This document shows positions 33,786 through 45,951 of a stretch of 64,000 nt of DNA, in pieces (position 1 is the stretch's first letter; every line of letters starts with the position of its first letter). Source of the DNA: Miscanthus floridulus (Eukaryota; Streptophyta; Magnoliopsida; Poales; Poaceae); contig NC_089594.1 of NCBI RefSeq assembly GCF_019320115.1, positions 20,668,055 through 20,732,054 of the forward strand, read 5' to 3'. The translations under genes and the position numbers were made by a program. The notes beneath the pieces are model-generated. The model was not told the origin of the DNA, made no database searches, and saw only the letters and a program-made list of their open reading frames with translations.

Positions 33786-36300
33786 ATGGCTTTTTCCATA
33801 GGCTCTTCATCCCTTTCGCAGCTCGGCCAGATCTCCACGGTCAGATCATCTCGTGGGTCATCAACGCTGATGGAGTCAGAGAGCTCCTCGAGCCAGGGCA
33901 GATCGGTTCTGTTCTGATCACCCCCGCACCTGCAACTGTAGATCCGATCTCAGAGCCAATTATGAGGTCTCTTTCAGCAACGACTCGCCATCCACTTCCT
34001 CGCTACCAGAGGAGGCAGATCAACAATGACAATCTGATCGAATCTATCGATCGGGTCAGACTGAAGCTCGCCGATTGTCTCTCTATCGCTGAATCGGCTC
34101 TAGACACTCTGGTTCAGCGCCGACCACCCTCCGATCTAGATCTATCGGAGGCTGCTCAGGAAACTGCATGGGTTACAGCCCTACCCTTCGGGTTCACCAA
34201 TGCCGTCGTCGCTTACCAACATGCCTTGAGGGGCAAACTCACTGACTAGGTGGATTGCGCCCGTCTACTCACCGACCAGGGCGCCATCGAGCTTCCGCTA
34301 GCCGTCAACATGCTACACTTAGGCTAGAGCCCCGGGGTGCCCCTCTAGACCATCCCAGAAGGAACTCCAAGCTCCGAGTCTTAGGGCTCTATGGAGACCC
34401 TCGCCGAAACCTTCTCCAAGCAATTTCTCCTTCCACCCTTCCAAGGTGGTGCGATCTTCAATGTCAGTATCGACAGCCCTCCTCGGAACAGCGAAACCAA
34501 GAAGGAGTGCATTGCTCAGGAGAACCAGAACATCAACCGCACCCAGCGGTGAGAAAATGAGGCAGCCATTGCGAGGGCCAAGGCTGCTCAGAATAATCAG
34601 CTTGATTCTCAAGGAAGACCGCTCTCGCTCCACCGTGACCTCGACGAAGAATTTCTCTGCGCTGACGGCCATGACGTCTTCAAGACTCCAAGCACCAATT
34701 TGGCAGTAGCCGCCATTGAGCTCACCAAGATCGCCGCCATGCTTAAAGCGGCTCACTGTCAGGTCAATGAGATTCTTGAGAATCAGAGACCTTCTTGCTC
34801 CACGAGCATGATTCACCGATCAGCTACGCCGAGATCCAATCGCCGCCCTAGTCAAAGCCGTTTCACCGACCAGTCGCTGCCTCTCCAGGGGGGAGCCGAG
34901 GGACATCGCACCGAACACCATCGCCAACATGACTAGGAGGTCGAACAAGACGCTCGAGTGCATCTCAGCAACCTCCAAGATGTGCGACAGCATATCGAGC
35001 AACGTCGCTTCAGTCACCACAAAGACGAAGTGCGTCGCCACCAGGAGTATGAAAAAGAGTACGATAACCTGGACTCAACCCTTGAGCCTATCCCCGACCA
35101 CAATGCCATAGACGACAGTGTTGACAACCCTACGGGGCCTCTAGCTTTCACAAGGGCACTCCGAACGCTTCGGTGGCCCCATGGTTTTAAGATCACTAGG
35201 GTCGAGCCCTACGAAGGAAGAATGAACCCGACTCAGTGGCTGTAGGCTTATGCCACTGCTGTCCATGCCGTCGGAGGAGACACCAACGTCATGGTGAATT
35301 ATCTCCCTGTCATGCTCACGCCACCCGCCATGAGCTGGTTTACCAGCCTTGCGCTGGACTCCATTGGATCATGGGAAGAGCTAAAGAAAGTCTTCACCGA
35401 CAACTATATGGCCACGTGTACTCAACCCAGCACGAAGCATGATCTCAGCCGCATCAACCAGAAGCCATCTGAGCTCCTCTATAGCTATATCCGACGTTTC
35501 TCCGAGATGAGGAATTCTATTCCCAACATCATGGAAGCTGAAGTCATCACCGCCTTTATCCGAGGACTCCACCATCGCGAGCTTCGCTCCAAATTCAACC
35601 GCAAGCCACCCACCAGTATCGGCGAAATGATAACTACCACCAACCAGTATGCCGACGCTAAGGAAGCCGAGGTGCGCTTCAATGAGGATGTAGGCACTCA
35701 TCGCTCATCTCACCGCTACGACAATCGCCCTGACGATCGGCACCATAGCGACCGCCGCCCCGACGACCATAGTTACCATCACGACAGCGGCCGTGATCGG
35801 ATAGGAGGACACAGGCCTAGCCAAAATCACCACCGCCGGCCAGAACACATTGTCGCCGTTGTTAGTCAACCTCGCGCCAAGCGCAACTACGACGAATAGT
35901 ACCAAAAGATCCTCGGTGGCCTATGCCCTCTTCATAAGAACGCAAAACACAAGATGAAGGACTGCATTGGCCTGGCTAAAGAGTTCCAGGACAAGAGGCT
36001 CGATGACAACGCCAATGATGGAGCCAGAGGTCGCCGACCACCTGGGGGCAACAACAATGCCTTTTAGGACCACGATAAGGTGGTCGCCACCATCTTCGGG
36101 GGCCTCGCCTCCACTAAGAGTAGAAGAGAACAAAAGCTCGCCACCCGACGAGTGCTTGCCGTCACTTTAGAGGAAACCACCGCCGACCCCAGCTATCGCC
36201 CATGGTCTGAGGTCCTCATCACCTTCAGCAGGGCCGACCAGTGGGCGGACATACCCTACATAGGGCGTTTCACCCAACCTCGACGCAACCGTCTAGAAGG
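33786..36300 (+). pseudogene. E3 gag
   Basis: A possible start is the ATG at 33786, with frameshifts before 33962. The conserved retrotransposon-gag fold is at about 35100-35680 (MNPTQWL, YLPVMLTPPAMSWF, SWEELKKVF, LLYSYIRRFSEMRNSIP, AFIRGLHHRELRSKF). A His/Arg/Asp-rich tail (35690-35870) and an LCPLHKNAKHKMKDC zinc-knuckle-like segment (about 35925-35960) follow. TAGs replace expected Gln at 35243, 35897 and 36064. The protein would form the particle shell. Confidence 0.85.
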
Positions 36301-36895
36301 TGCTCTTCAGAAAAGTCCTCGTTGACGGTGGCAGTGCTTTGAACCTACTATTTGCCGAGGCTCTAAGGGAGTTGGGCCTCACGATAACAGATCTCACACC
36401 CTCGGACTCCTCCTTCTAGGGTGTGGTACTTGGAAGGGCATCCAGACCACTTGGAGAGATCACCTTACTAGTATAGTTTAGCACGGCAAGCAGCTACCGC
36501 GTTGAGCATATCAACTTCTACGTCGCCGACTTCGACATCGCCTACCACGCCATACTTGGCCGGCCAGCTCTAGCCAAGTTCATGGCCGTACCACACTATG
36601 CATATCTGGTGATGAAGATGCCTTCGCCTGCAGGAGTCCTGGCTCTACGGGCCAACCTCTCCGTTGCCTATGCTTGTGAGATAGAGAGTCTCGCTCTCGC
36701 CGAAGCCACCGACCTCTCCACCTAGATGGCTAGCGTGGTCGCTGAAGCCAAGACAGCGCCCGCCGATGACATGGAGATCCTAGAGCTGGAGCTTCCCCGT
36801 GCCTCCACCAAGTCCAAGGAAATCAAGGAGGTCGGCCTCGACCTCGACGATGTCTCCAAAACCGTGAAGATCGGGGCTCACCTTGACCCCAAATA
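36301..36895 (+). pseudogene. E3 aspartic protease region
   Basis: VLVDGGSALNLLF (Asp at 36324-36326) is the active site. HAILGRPALAKFMAVPH (about 36550-36600) is the conserved second motif. A frameshift near 36300 separates it from gag. TAGs occur at about 36418, 36475, 36724 and 36894. Confidence 0.85.
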
Positions 36896-37720
36896 GGAAA
36901 GCACGCTCGTCTCCTTCCTACGTGCCAACACTGATGTGTTTACTTGGAAACCTGCAGACATGCTGGGGGTACCACGGGAGAAGATCGAGCACTCCTTGAA
37001 TGTCTCGCCGACCGCCAAACCGATCAAGAAGAAACTCCGCCGATTCATGCCAGACAAGAAGGAGGCTATTAGGGTAGAAATAAAATGGCTCTTAGTTGCC
37101 GGGTTCATAAAAGAAGTGTATCATCTAGATTGGTTAGCAAACCCTATTCTCATTCAAAAAAAGAATAAAGAATGGAGAATGTGTGTTGATTATACTGATC
37201 TTAACAAACACTACCCTAAAGACCCCTTCGGCCTGCCTCGGATAGACGAGATTGTAGACTCTACCGTCGGCTATGAACTGCTCTCCTTCCTTGACTGTTA
37301 CTCCGGATATTATCAGATCTCCCTCAAGGAAGAAGACCAGATCAAGACATCATTCATTATGCCTTTTGGTGCATACTGCTACACAACTATGTCCTTCGGA
37401 CTCAAGAACACCGGGGCTACCTATCAAAGGGCCATCCAGATGTGCCTCGATCACCAGATCGGCCACAATGTCGAAGCCTACATAGACGACATGGTCGTTA
37501 AGACCAAGACAACCGACAACCTCATCGCCGACCTCGAAGAAACCTTCGCCAACCTAAACAAGTACCGATGGAAGCTGAACCCTTCAAAGTGCATCTTTGG
37601 AGTTCTATCCGGTATACTGCTGGGCTACATCGTCAGTGCCCAAGGTATCAAACCTAACCCTGACAAGGTCTCCTCCATCACCAATATGAAATGGTCGACA
37701 TGCGTCAAGGATATATAGAA
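36896..37720 (+). pseudogene. E3 reverse transcriptase
   Basis: The 260-codon open stretch 36936-37718 holds all RT motifs: WRMCVDYTDLNKHYPKD, LPRIDEIVDSTVG, FLDCYSGYYQI, PFGAYCYTTMSFGLKNTGATYQR and the catalytic YIDD (37479-37490) followed by MVVKT. The frame ends at a TAG where related elements have Gln (VQKLTG). The catalytic Asp pair is intact. Confidence 0.92.
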
Positions 37721-38700
37721 GCTTACAGGCTGCATGGCTGCTTTAAGTCGTTTCATATCACGCCTCGGCGAAAAAGGGCTACCTTTCTTCAAACTCCTCA
37801 AGGCCTCCAAGCAATTCTCCTGATCAGAGGAAGCAGACTCAGCTTTTGAGCAACTCAAGGTGTTCTTAACAAAGCCTCCGATCATGATGGTGCCACGTCC
37901 AGATGAGACTCTGCTAATATACATCGCCGCTACTTCTCGCGTTGTGAGCACAGCTATTGTCGTCGAATGCGAGGAGGCCGGGCATGCTTATAAAGTACAA
38001 TGTCTAGTTTACTTCATCAGCGAGGTACTTAATGAGCCCAAAACTCGTTATCCTCAGGTACAAAAGTTGTTATATGCCATTCTTATTACGTTGAGCAAAC
38101 TCTGACACTACTTCGAATACTACAAGATCGTCGTGGTCACTGAGTTCCCTCTAGGGGACATTCTCCGCAACAAAGAGGCCAATGGACGCATCATTAAGTG
38201 GGCTATTGAGCTCAGCACATATTCCATCGAATTCCGAAGCAGACCTACCATTAAGTCACAGGCGCTCACTGATTTTGTCGCTGAATGGACCGAGATCCAA
38301 GAGCCCATCGTCGATACTTGCCCCGAACACTGGGTGATGTACTTCGACAGCGCCCTTAACATCAATGGTGCTAGTGCGGACATTCTGTTCATTACGTCGA
38401 CCAAGGATAAGTTATGCTATGTTCTCCGGATACACTTTCCAGCCTCCAACAACGCCGTGGAATACAAAGCGTGTCTTCATGGTCTCTGTATAGCTGTCGA
38501 GCTCGGCATCAAGCGCCTCATGGTGTACGGGGACTCCAAGCTAGTTGTCAACTAGCTCAACAAGGACTGGTCCTGTTCTAGTGAGAAGATGGATGCATAC
38601 TGCGCCGAAATCAGGAAGCTCGAAGGAAAATTCTACGGCATCGAGTATCACCATGTGGTACGTGACCAAAATCAACTCGCCAATCATTTATCCAAGCTGG
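37721..38700 (+). pseudogene. E3 RT connection and RNase H
   Basis: Segments in order: LSRFISRLGEKGLPFFKLL, RVVSTAIVVE, EPKTRYPQVQKLLYAILI, then RNase H MYFDSALNINGASA, NNAVEYKACLHGL and VYGDSKLVVN. TGA at 37822 (expected Trp), TGA at 38102 (expected Arg) and TAG at 38554 (expected Gln) break the frame. It would degrade RNA in the RNA-DNA hybrid. Confidence 0.88.
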
Positions 38701-40076
38701 GCTCTTCTCGTGCCATGATCCCGCCGGAGGTCTTCGTTCAAGATCTCATAGTGCCATCTATCAAAGCAGATAAGGAAGTCGAAGAGGTTCCCCCTGCCGA
38801 GCTGTTCGTACTTGCGGTACCTTCATCGATCGCCAATTGGAGGGAGCAATTCATCAAGTACCTCACCAGCGTTGAGGTACCCACCGACAAGACTGAAACT
38901 AAATGCCTAGTTCGTCGAAGCAAGCTTTATGTGCTGGTGGACGGCAGCTTGATGAGGAAAAGTGCTGAGGAAGGGATACTGCTGAAATGCATCACCCAAG
39001 AGGAGGGAGTAAAGCTTCTTCTCGAAATTCACTCTGGTTTCTACGGCAACCACGTGGCCTCGAGAACACTGGTTAGCAAGACTTTTTGAGCTAGTTTTTA
39101 TTGGCCCATAGCCATCACTAATGCAGAAGACCTCGTCCGACGTTGTGAAGGATGCCAATTCTTCGCTAAGCAAATACACGTGCCGGCGCAAGAGCTGCAA
39201 ACCATCCTAGTTTCCTAGCCCTTCGCATGCTGGGGACTGGACATGATTGGGCCTTTCAAACCAGCGTCAGGTGGTTTTTGATAGGTATATGTCGCCATCA
39301 ACAAGTTCTCCAATGTGGATTGAATACAAACCGCTCATCTCGGCTACTGCAAAGAAGGCAGTTGAGCTCTTCGAAGATATCATCCACAGATTTGGTCTAC
39401 CAAACAGCATCATCACCGATCTTGGAACTACGTTCACTGGCCATCACTTCTGAGACTTCTATGAAGACCGTTGCATCTCCATCAAATATGTCTCTGTTGC
39501 CCATCTAAGAGCCAACAGCCATGTTAAACGGACGAACAATATGATCCTTGATGCCCTAAAAAAGTGACTGTATCAAAAAGAAGAAAAGCACCCGGGTAGA
39601 TGGCTCAAGGAGCTTCTAGCTATAGTCTAGGGACTGCGTACTCAAGCTAGTCGTAGCACCAGCATAACTCCATACTTTTTTGTCTACGGCTCAGAAGCCA
39701 TACTACCAGCGAACGTTACTTTCTGAGCACCTAGAGTGGAAAATTATGATGAAGAGCAAGCCGAGGCTGTTCGGTCTGAGGACGTCGATAGGTCAAGGAA
39801 GAACGCCTAATCACCTGCGTCCGTATAGCTAAATATTTGGAAGGCTTGCGGAGGTACTACAACCAAAATGTCAAAGGTCGTTCATTTGCTGTCGGTGATC
39901 TCGTTCTCCGCAGAAAACAAAAAACTGAAGGGATGCACAAGCTCTCTTCCCCTTGGGAAGGGCCTTATGTCGTCAAAGAGGTTACTCGACCAGGTTCTTA
40001 TCGCCTAAGTGACTTAGAAGGAGTCGATGTTCCCAACTCGTGGCACATTGAACACCTTATACATTTCTATCCTTGA
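38701..40076 (+). pseudogene. E3 integrase
   Basis: It has a zinc-binding HHCC region (HSGFYGNHVASR, then CEGCQFFAKQ), the catalytic D in GLDMIGPF and the D in TDLGTTFTGHHF (about 39418-39450). The expected catalytic Glu is replaced by Lys in SHVKRTNNMIL (about 39523-39545). The C-terminal segment is intact (39837-40076: VGDLVLRRKQ, PWEGPYVVKEV, VPNSWHIEHL). Stops are TGA and TAG at Trp/Gln positions. Confidence 0.88.
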
Positions 40077-41093
40077 AACACTCTAGATATGTACTCTCCA
40101 ATTCTATATTCAGTAAAGTTTTGGTCTCCATAACTTGTCTCCATTTTGTCTCTATTGTGGTTTAACATCCACTTGTGGTCGCCGAGCTCCATGCTACTTC
40201 ATAACGAACTCCAATATGTAATCGCCATAACTGCGCTGACCACGTTTCTCCAAAATCACCGAACATGTTTTCCCCAAAATCGCGGAACATGTTTTCTCCA
40301 AAATCACCGAACACGATTTCTCCAAAATCGCCGAACATGTTTTCTCCAAAACCGCTGAACACGATTTCTCCAAACGTTATCGTCGAACACGTCATCTCCA
40401 AATCACCGAACACTTTTCTCGATCGGAGAGCAACATCCTTTCTATTTTGTTCTCTTCGAAGACAACCCAGTCTCCGATCTCTCTCTACACGTGCTACGGG
40501 CTCAGCGCTCTGTGTTATGGGTGGTCGGCTGCGGTTCCTTGGTCACACCTGTTTGTCCTACACGTCTATGGGCTCCGCGCTTGATGTTATAGACTATGGG
40601 TCAGCCAAGGCCGAGAGTTCAACATAGAATACATTACTCGAACGCCGCTTATGCTCCCTTTATCTCCAAGTTCGTACAACAACTGTCGAGCAGCACACTT
40701 TCCGTGCTATTTTTTATGGAGAAGACCCAATCACCGATCTCTCCCTACATGTGCCACGGGCTCCACGCTCTATGTTATGGGTGGTCGGCTGCGGTTCCTG
40801 GGTCACGCCTATTACTCCTACACGTGCACGGGCTCCACGCTCGACGTTATCGACTATGTGCTGGCCAAGGCCATAGGGATCAGTGGCCGACCAACTATTC
40901 GGACGTTATTTGAACTACGCATAATCGCGCCAGGATTGAAACTACGAAGGTTTTTTCGTCGAAATACAAGCAAACTGCATATATTGCATATACATGCACC
41001 TTATAATATTTATTCGATAAATAATTGTTTCTTGCGCTTTCGTGCTTTCTAAATACACTATCAAGGTTTTACAGATGATAATCTATGAGCAGA
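40077..41093. other. E3 non-coding module after pol
   Basis: No gene. It contains a 24-bp minisatellite (40247-40410). A tandemly duplicated CACGTG-type module follows (40437-40615 and 40708-40880, about 270 bp apart, with tatgttatgggtggtcggctg in both). Related modules occur in A and E1. Confidence 0.7.
40247..40410. repeat. 24-bp minisatellite in E3
   Basis: About six to seven units of the type ttctccaaaatcgccgaacatgtt. Because 24 is divisible by three, frames on both strands stay open (FSPKSPNM one way, GENMFGDF the other). There is no sign of translation. Confidence 0.85.
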
Positions 41094-44000
41094 TTAGTGA
41101 GCTCCACCATTACCATCTGTCTCACCAAACAGATCTATATCATCGGCCAGCATCTTTGCTGCATCCTCCACCTCATCCTCCAGCTGCTGGGTCCCCACAT
41201 CGCTCAGTCCTTCGGCAAACCCACCCCCTATGGACTGAAGGTCGATGGTCGGGTAATGGAACCGAACAACCACGAGGACATGGGTAGCGACGATCGTAAT
41301 GGCGTCGCGGTTGAAGGTCTTGAAGTTTTCCCATGCTGCCTTGCACCTCTAGATGATGGTGTCAGGACATTGCCACCTACCGTCGTGCTCAGTGGCCGGT
41401 TCCAGGTCGACGTAGTCAAGCACCGGCTTAATTGCGGCGATTACAGCGTCGAAGTTCTCCTTTTGGACCTTGGCCTCCTGCACCAGCACGTCAAACCGTG
41501 CTTTGGCTTTATGACGATAGCCTACAAGCGTTACAATGATCCATTATACAAGGACGCTACTTCAATAGTAATTCCGACAAGGAGGAATTAACCTTTCAGC
41601 TCCGAAGCAAGTTTGTCCACCCACTCTGTTTCCTTTGCCTTCTCCTGGCGAAGTTGATCGACAGCTTGGCGCATTTGGCTGAGCTCAGCGTCTTGCTCTA
41701 CAAGTGCAACAGTTGTCACCGAAATGTGGCTGTTTAGCAATGCAAAAGTACATTCCGTGATATCCCATACCTACTTTCTGTTTGGATACACTGTTGAGTT
41801 GTTCGGTTTTCCTCTCCAGCTGCTCGGAAGCACTTTTCAGTTGGCTGGAGACGGCGGCCAGCTGCTCGGACTGGCTCCGCACCTGCTCAGACACAGCAGC
41901 TAGCTTTTCGGTCAGGACCCCCTTCTGGTATTCTAGGTCCCGCGCATTGGACTCCGCAAGGTCTTGTTCATGTTGGGCCCTCTGGATATTCTACTCCAAG
42001 AGGTTCCTGGCCTCTTTGAGTTTTTCGTTCTCTTCAGCAAGGGGCTCCATTCGCTTTATCAGCTGGCGGCGCTACTCGGCAACTTGAGATATTTCCTACA
42101 AATGAACGATGACAGTATCGTTATCCAATTCCAATAAACAACCAGGACCTTTTTAGATGCAGTATTAACCTTGATCTGTTTCATCACACCGGTAAGGGTA
42201 GTCTCTAGTCTCCTAAACTCCTTGGTGGTGTCCTCCTCTTCGACAATCACTATTTCATCACCGCGCTTTCGGAGGATCCAAACTGCTTGGGGTCGAGGCT
42301 CGTCACGCACGATCTCCTCCACCTCGTCCTCCTCTGTTGCAACCGGGGGCACCACCTAGGGGCTCGGTGGTCGGATAGCAGGTCCGACCATGCCCTCTGA
42401 AGCCTCAAGGACTGTCGTCTGCTCCTTCGGCACTGCAAGCTTTTCCGCTCTAGATTCTGACATTGCCGCAGGTGCTGTCGCCGACTTGTTTGCCGTTGTA
42501 GACAGTCGTTCGCTGCCACCAAGCCCACTAGGGGCAGCGATTGGCTCCCTCATGTGCTCCTGAGCACTCAGGGACTCTAGGATGGGGTCTACTAGCATCT
42601 CCCCCGCTCTAGGGCTAGTTTCTGGTTACAGCTCAGTCTGAGCGGGTGGGGCTGAATCTGTTATTCGCCTTGCACTGTATCAAATCAGTTATTCAGTCAC
42701 CACAGAAGTAAAGAAAATACAGCAAAGTAACTTCAGCACAAGGACACTTATGGTTTGGTCTGACGGTTCAATTTCTTGAACCGGCGGTGCCGACCTGAGC
42801 CTCCGGGCGCAGCAGCGGGGTCGACTCCCATGCTCGGTGGGGGAATTCTCGGCTCTTCCTCGGTCGGCCTTGGTTCCGCCTGCTGCTCCGGGTCTACTCC
42901 CGCTTGTTGCTCGGGGACTTCTATTGCTCGCCCCGCGGGGACTTCCGTCGTCTGCTGCATAGAAATTCCTTCCGCTCGCTGCTCGGGGACTCTCCTTGTT
43001 GGCGCTTCATGGACTTCTTCGCCTACCCTGGGTTGTTCCTCCACACGTGGGTTGCATGGAGGCTCTTTCATGCTCGGGGGAGGATTTGTGAGAATCTCAT
43101 CGTCATCAGACCAATCGAACACCGTGGTCCTTCATGTTTGATTGGTCTGATCATCGTCAAGTGAGATGACGCCTAGTTTACGGGGAGCAGTAGATGCTAT
43201 TTTCCTCTTCTTCTAGGCCGGCTCATCCGCCACCAGCCTCTTCCCTCGGATTTTCACCAACACCGGAGGAGGACTCTCCGTCCGACCAGTATCCATACCT
43301 CCGAACTCTAAGGAGACACCAACGGAGCTTTCTTCAGGTTGAACTGGTCGTCGTGCATCCACTAACAGCGGCCAATTGTTTCTCGGCACGCTCGAGAAAT
43401 ACACTACCATGTCCTGCGAATGGATCTTCACATGAGTAGGATCAGTTTATTGCTCGACAATGATAATATATAAAAAAACTTCTCGTAAACACTCAGTCGG
43501 GATATTCACCTAAGGAGGCAGATTCTTGCAGTTGAAGGGCTTTGTGTACCCTAACAACCTGAATGAGGCTAGCGAAGCGAACAGCTCGGCAGTCCGCTCT
43601 TCAACAACGTTCCTGGACAGTATTTCTGGTCTCTCTTGGGTACCGCCAGTCTCCCCTTTGAATTCAAAGCCTGGGTGCGCCCTCTCTTTACAGGGTTGAA
43701 TGCGGTGCACTATGAAACTTGCCGCCACCAATCCGCCATTGGTCTTCACGCCTTTTATTAAGCTAAGGAGTTCATTCACTTGCTCCATATCGTCGTTGCT
43801 CGGCAGCTCCGACCAACTCCTCTGGCTTTCTAGGATGTGGTCGGCGTTACAGCGAACCGCTGGGTGGCTTTGTTTCATGTAGAACCACCTGGTGTTCCAC
43901 CCTTTCAGCGACGTGTTAAGTGGTATGGAAAGGTATTCACTAGCCATTCCATCCCGCAGCTGGAGATACACCCCGCCGACCACCTTGGAACCAGCGCCGC

Positions 44001-44424
44001 CTCTCTTCTTCAGCCAGAATAGGTGACGGAAAAGATTGAAGTGGGGTAGGATTCTGAGGTATGCCTCACAAAAGTGGATGAAGATTGAGATGTGCAAAAT
44101 GGTATTGGGGTGGAGATTGCATAGAGTAACCCCCAAGAGCTCCAACAGATCCCTCAGAAATTGGTGAACAGGAAACCCTAACCCGCGCTAGAAATAGTCT
44201 TCGAATACCACTGCTTCGTCAGTATGAGGTGTTGGAAAGGGCTCACCGAGGGCTGGCCGCCATCCGGCGGTAGCACGGTCGGGGAGAATGCCGGCTTCCA
44301 CCAATCGGTTTAGCTCCACTTCTCCTGTTCACGACGACACCCACTCCTCGTCGCGTCGAGCCACGACGTCCGTCTTCTTGGGACTCGTCTTCTTCGATTT
44401 CGCAGCTCCTTTCTTCGGCGCCAT
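41094..44424 (-). pseudogene. E3 antisense additional ORF, homologue of the E1 copy
   Basis: The start at 44424 reads MAPKKGAAKSKK. The same domain order as in E1 follows: FEDYF, LCNLHPN, FNLFRHLFWLKKRGG, GGVYLQLRDGM, NTRWFYM (43510-44250). Then come Pro/Glu-rich linkers (42250-43120), a coiled coil (41685-42060; QLAAVSSQLKSASEQL) and a C-terminal domain (41094-41340; HVLVVVRFHYPTIDL) that aligns with the E1 segment HVLSMVRAHYPLIDL. Non-coding gaps with GT/AG borders suggest introns. At least two stops interrupt the first exon. The partner copy in another element shows it is a regular part of this retrotransposon lineage. Confidence 0.72.
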
Positions 44425-45488
44425 CTCTCAAATCAGGTTAGGGTTTGGCGGCGAAGGCAAATGTGGTTGCAGATTCGGCGGAGCGAGAGGTGAGGAGGAA
44501 GATGAAGTGGAAAAGGTGGAAACGGGGTATGCGGCGGCACTATTATATAGGATTTTCCCCACCGTTCCGCATTCAAGGGTTTTTTGGGAACCATTCCTGC
44601 GATCTGTGCCGCTCCGATTTCTCTGATGCAGCATATGGGCCGTTACCTGGGCTTCTGCGCAACTGCAGCCCATGTCGCTCATTTATCGCTGCCATCAGTT
44701 GCTACTCGCCGAAATATCGCCGACTTCTCCACCATTTATTGAGGCTCAGTAACCGACACTGTACAGCCATTACTCTGGTTTTTTCTCCACGGTTTGGTTT
44801 CTCCGATGTCTCCGCTTGCAGCTCGGGGACTGGCTGCCTACTCCGCTAATCTTTGATTGTTTTTCTAGTTTTTGACCCTGGCACCACATGACTACATCAT
44901 CTGCTGTCAGGCTCGGGGACTAAGTGGGCACACTTCACCTTGCGGTGAATGTGCTTTGTCTCTTTTTGGGCCACACCCGAGGACTGGCTGCCTGCTCGGC
45001 TGTTTTTTCTACTATTCTTCTAGTTTCTAACCATGGCACCACATGACTACATCATCTGCTGTCATGCTCGGGGACTAAGTGGACACACTTCACCTCGCGG
45101 TGAGTGTGCGGAATTTTTTCTCAATGACTACATGCCTAAAGAAGAATGTTGATTCCTACTGTTTTGTTCGGACTCTAAGTGGACACACTTGGTCTACTGC
45201 GAATTTTTTTTATTCTGAACTTGAGCTCCTTACACCCTTATGACAAGCCGTACTTGGGTCACGCTGCTCGGCGACGGTTCACGCTGCTCGGCGACCGTAC
45301 ACGCTGCTCGGCGACGGTTCACGCTTCTCGGCGACAGGTCATGCTGCTCGGCGACGGTACACGCTGCTCGGCGACGGTTCACGCTGCTCGGCAATTCAAC
45401 ACGGTGGTTGGACCATGAGTTTAACTGCTCGACGTTATCTGCACCTGTTCAACGAGCTCAAGATGGCGTTGCGCAACGGGTACAAGAC
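44425..45488. other. E3 region between antisense ORF and polypurine tract
   Basis: No gene on the plus strand. It contains the 25-nt hairpin block twice (44929-44953 and 45084-45108, in a 155-bp tandem duplication) and a 20-bp minisatellite (45258-45398). Confidence 0.65.
45258..45398 (+). repeat. 20-bp minisatellite
   Basis: Seven units of the type acgctgctcggcgacggttc, head to tail. Confidence 0.9.
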
Positions 45489-45502
45489 GCTCGGGGACTA
45501 GC
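45489..45502 (+). other. E3 polypurine tract
   Basis: gctcggggactagc directly before the 3' LTR. Confidence 0.85.
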
Positions 45503-45951
45503 TATGGGGTGTACGACCCCGGATACCCACGGAAGGCCACATGGGCTGCGCCCCTAGGGGTAGCCCAGCCCACTAGACGAAGCCTTGTGGGGCACGACTC
45601 TGATCGGCGCCTACCGTAAGATACCAGGAAGATATTCTGAAGATACTACGAGATCTGTTAGGATATGTATGATCCCAAAATTCCTGTAATCAGTTATTAC
45701 TTTTCGATTATCTCTCAGATCTAATCGACTTGTAACCTTACCCCCAGACTATATAAGACGGGCAGGGACCCCTCTAAAATCACGGCATATCATACGATAG
45801 CTAATACAAACCAACAGACCACAGGAGTAAGGTATTACGTCGTACTAACGGTCTGAACCTGTCTAACTCGTATGTCTCTGTTGCCTTCTTATTCTTGATC
45901 TCACGCTCCTCTGTCGATCAATCTACCTTCGTGGGATACCCCTCGGTGACT
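45503..45951 (+). repeat. E3 3' LTR, truncated at its end
   Basis: Aligns with 33265-33715. The first bases are TATGGGG instead of TGTGGGG. The alignment stops at about 45951 (cggtgactgc), so the last ~22 bp ending GTCGATA are missing and AC-rich flanking sequence begins directly. Confidence 0.85.

Larger units (their letters stand above)
33265..45951 (+). mobile_element. E3: near-complete Ty3/gypsy (Tat-type) LTR retrotransposon
   Basis: 12.7 kb: 5' LTR, primer-binding site, gag, protease, RT, RNase H, integrase, a non-coding module, an antisense ORF, minisatellites, polypurine tract and a 3' LTR lacking its last 20-25 bp. The LTRs differ at very roughly 8% of sites by eye, so E3 is clearly older than A. 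Every coding region has stops, almost all explained by CAG-to-TAG, TGG-to-TGA/TAG or CGA-to-TGA changes. No target duplication could be identified, consistent with the truncated right end. Confidence 0.9.
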
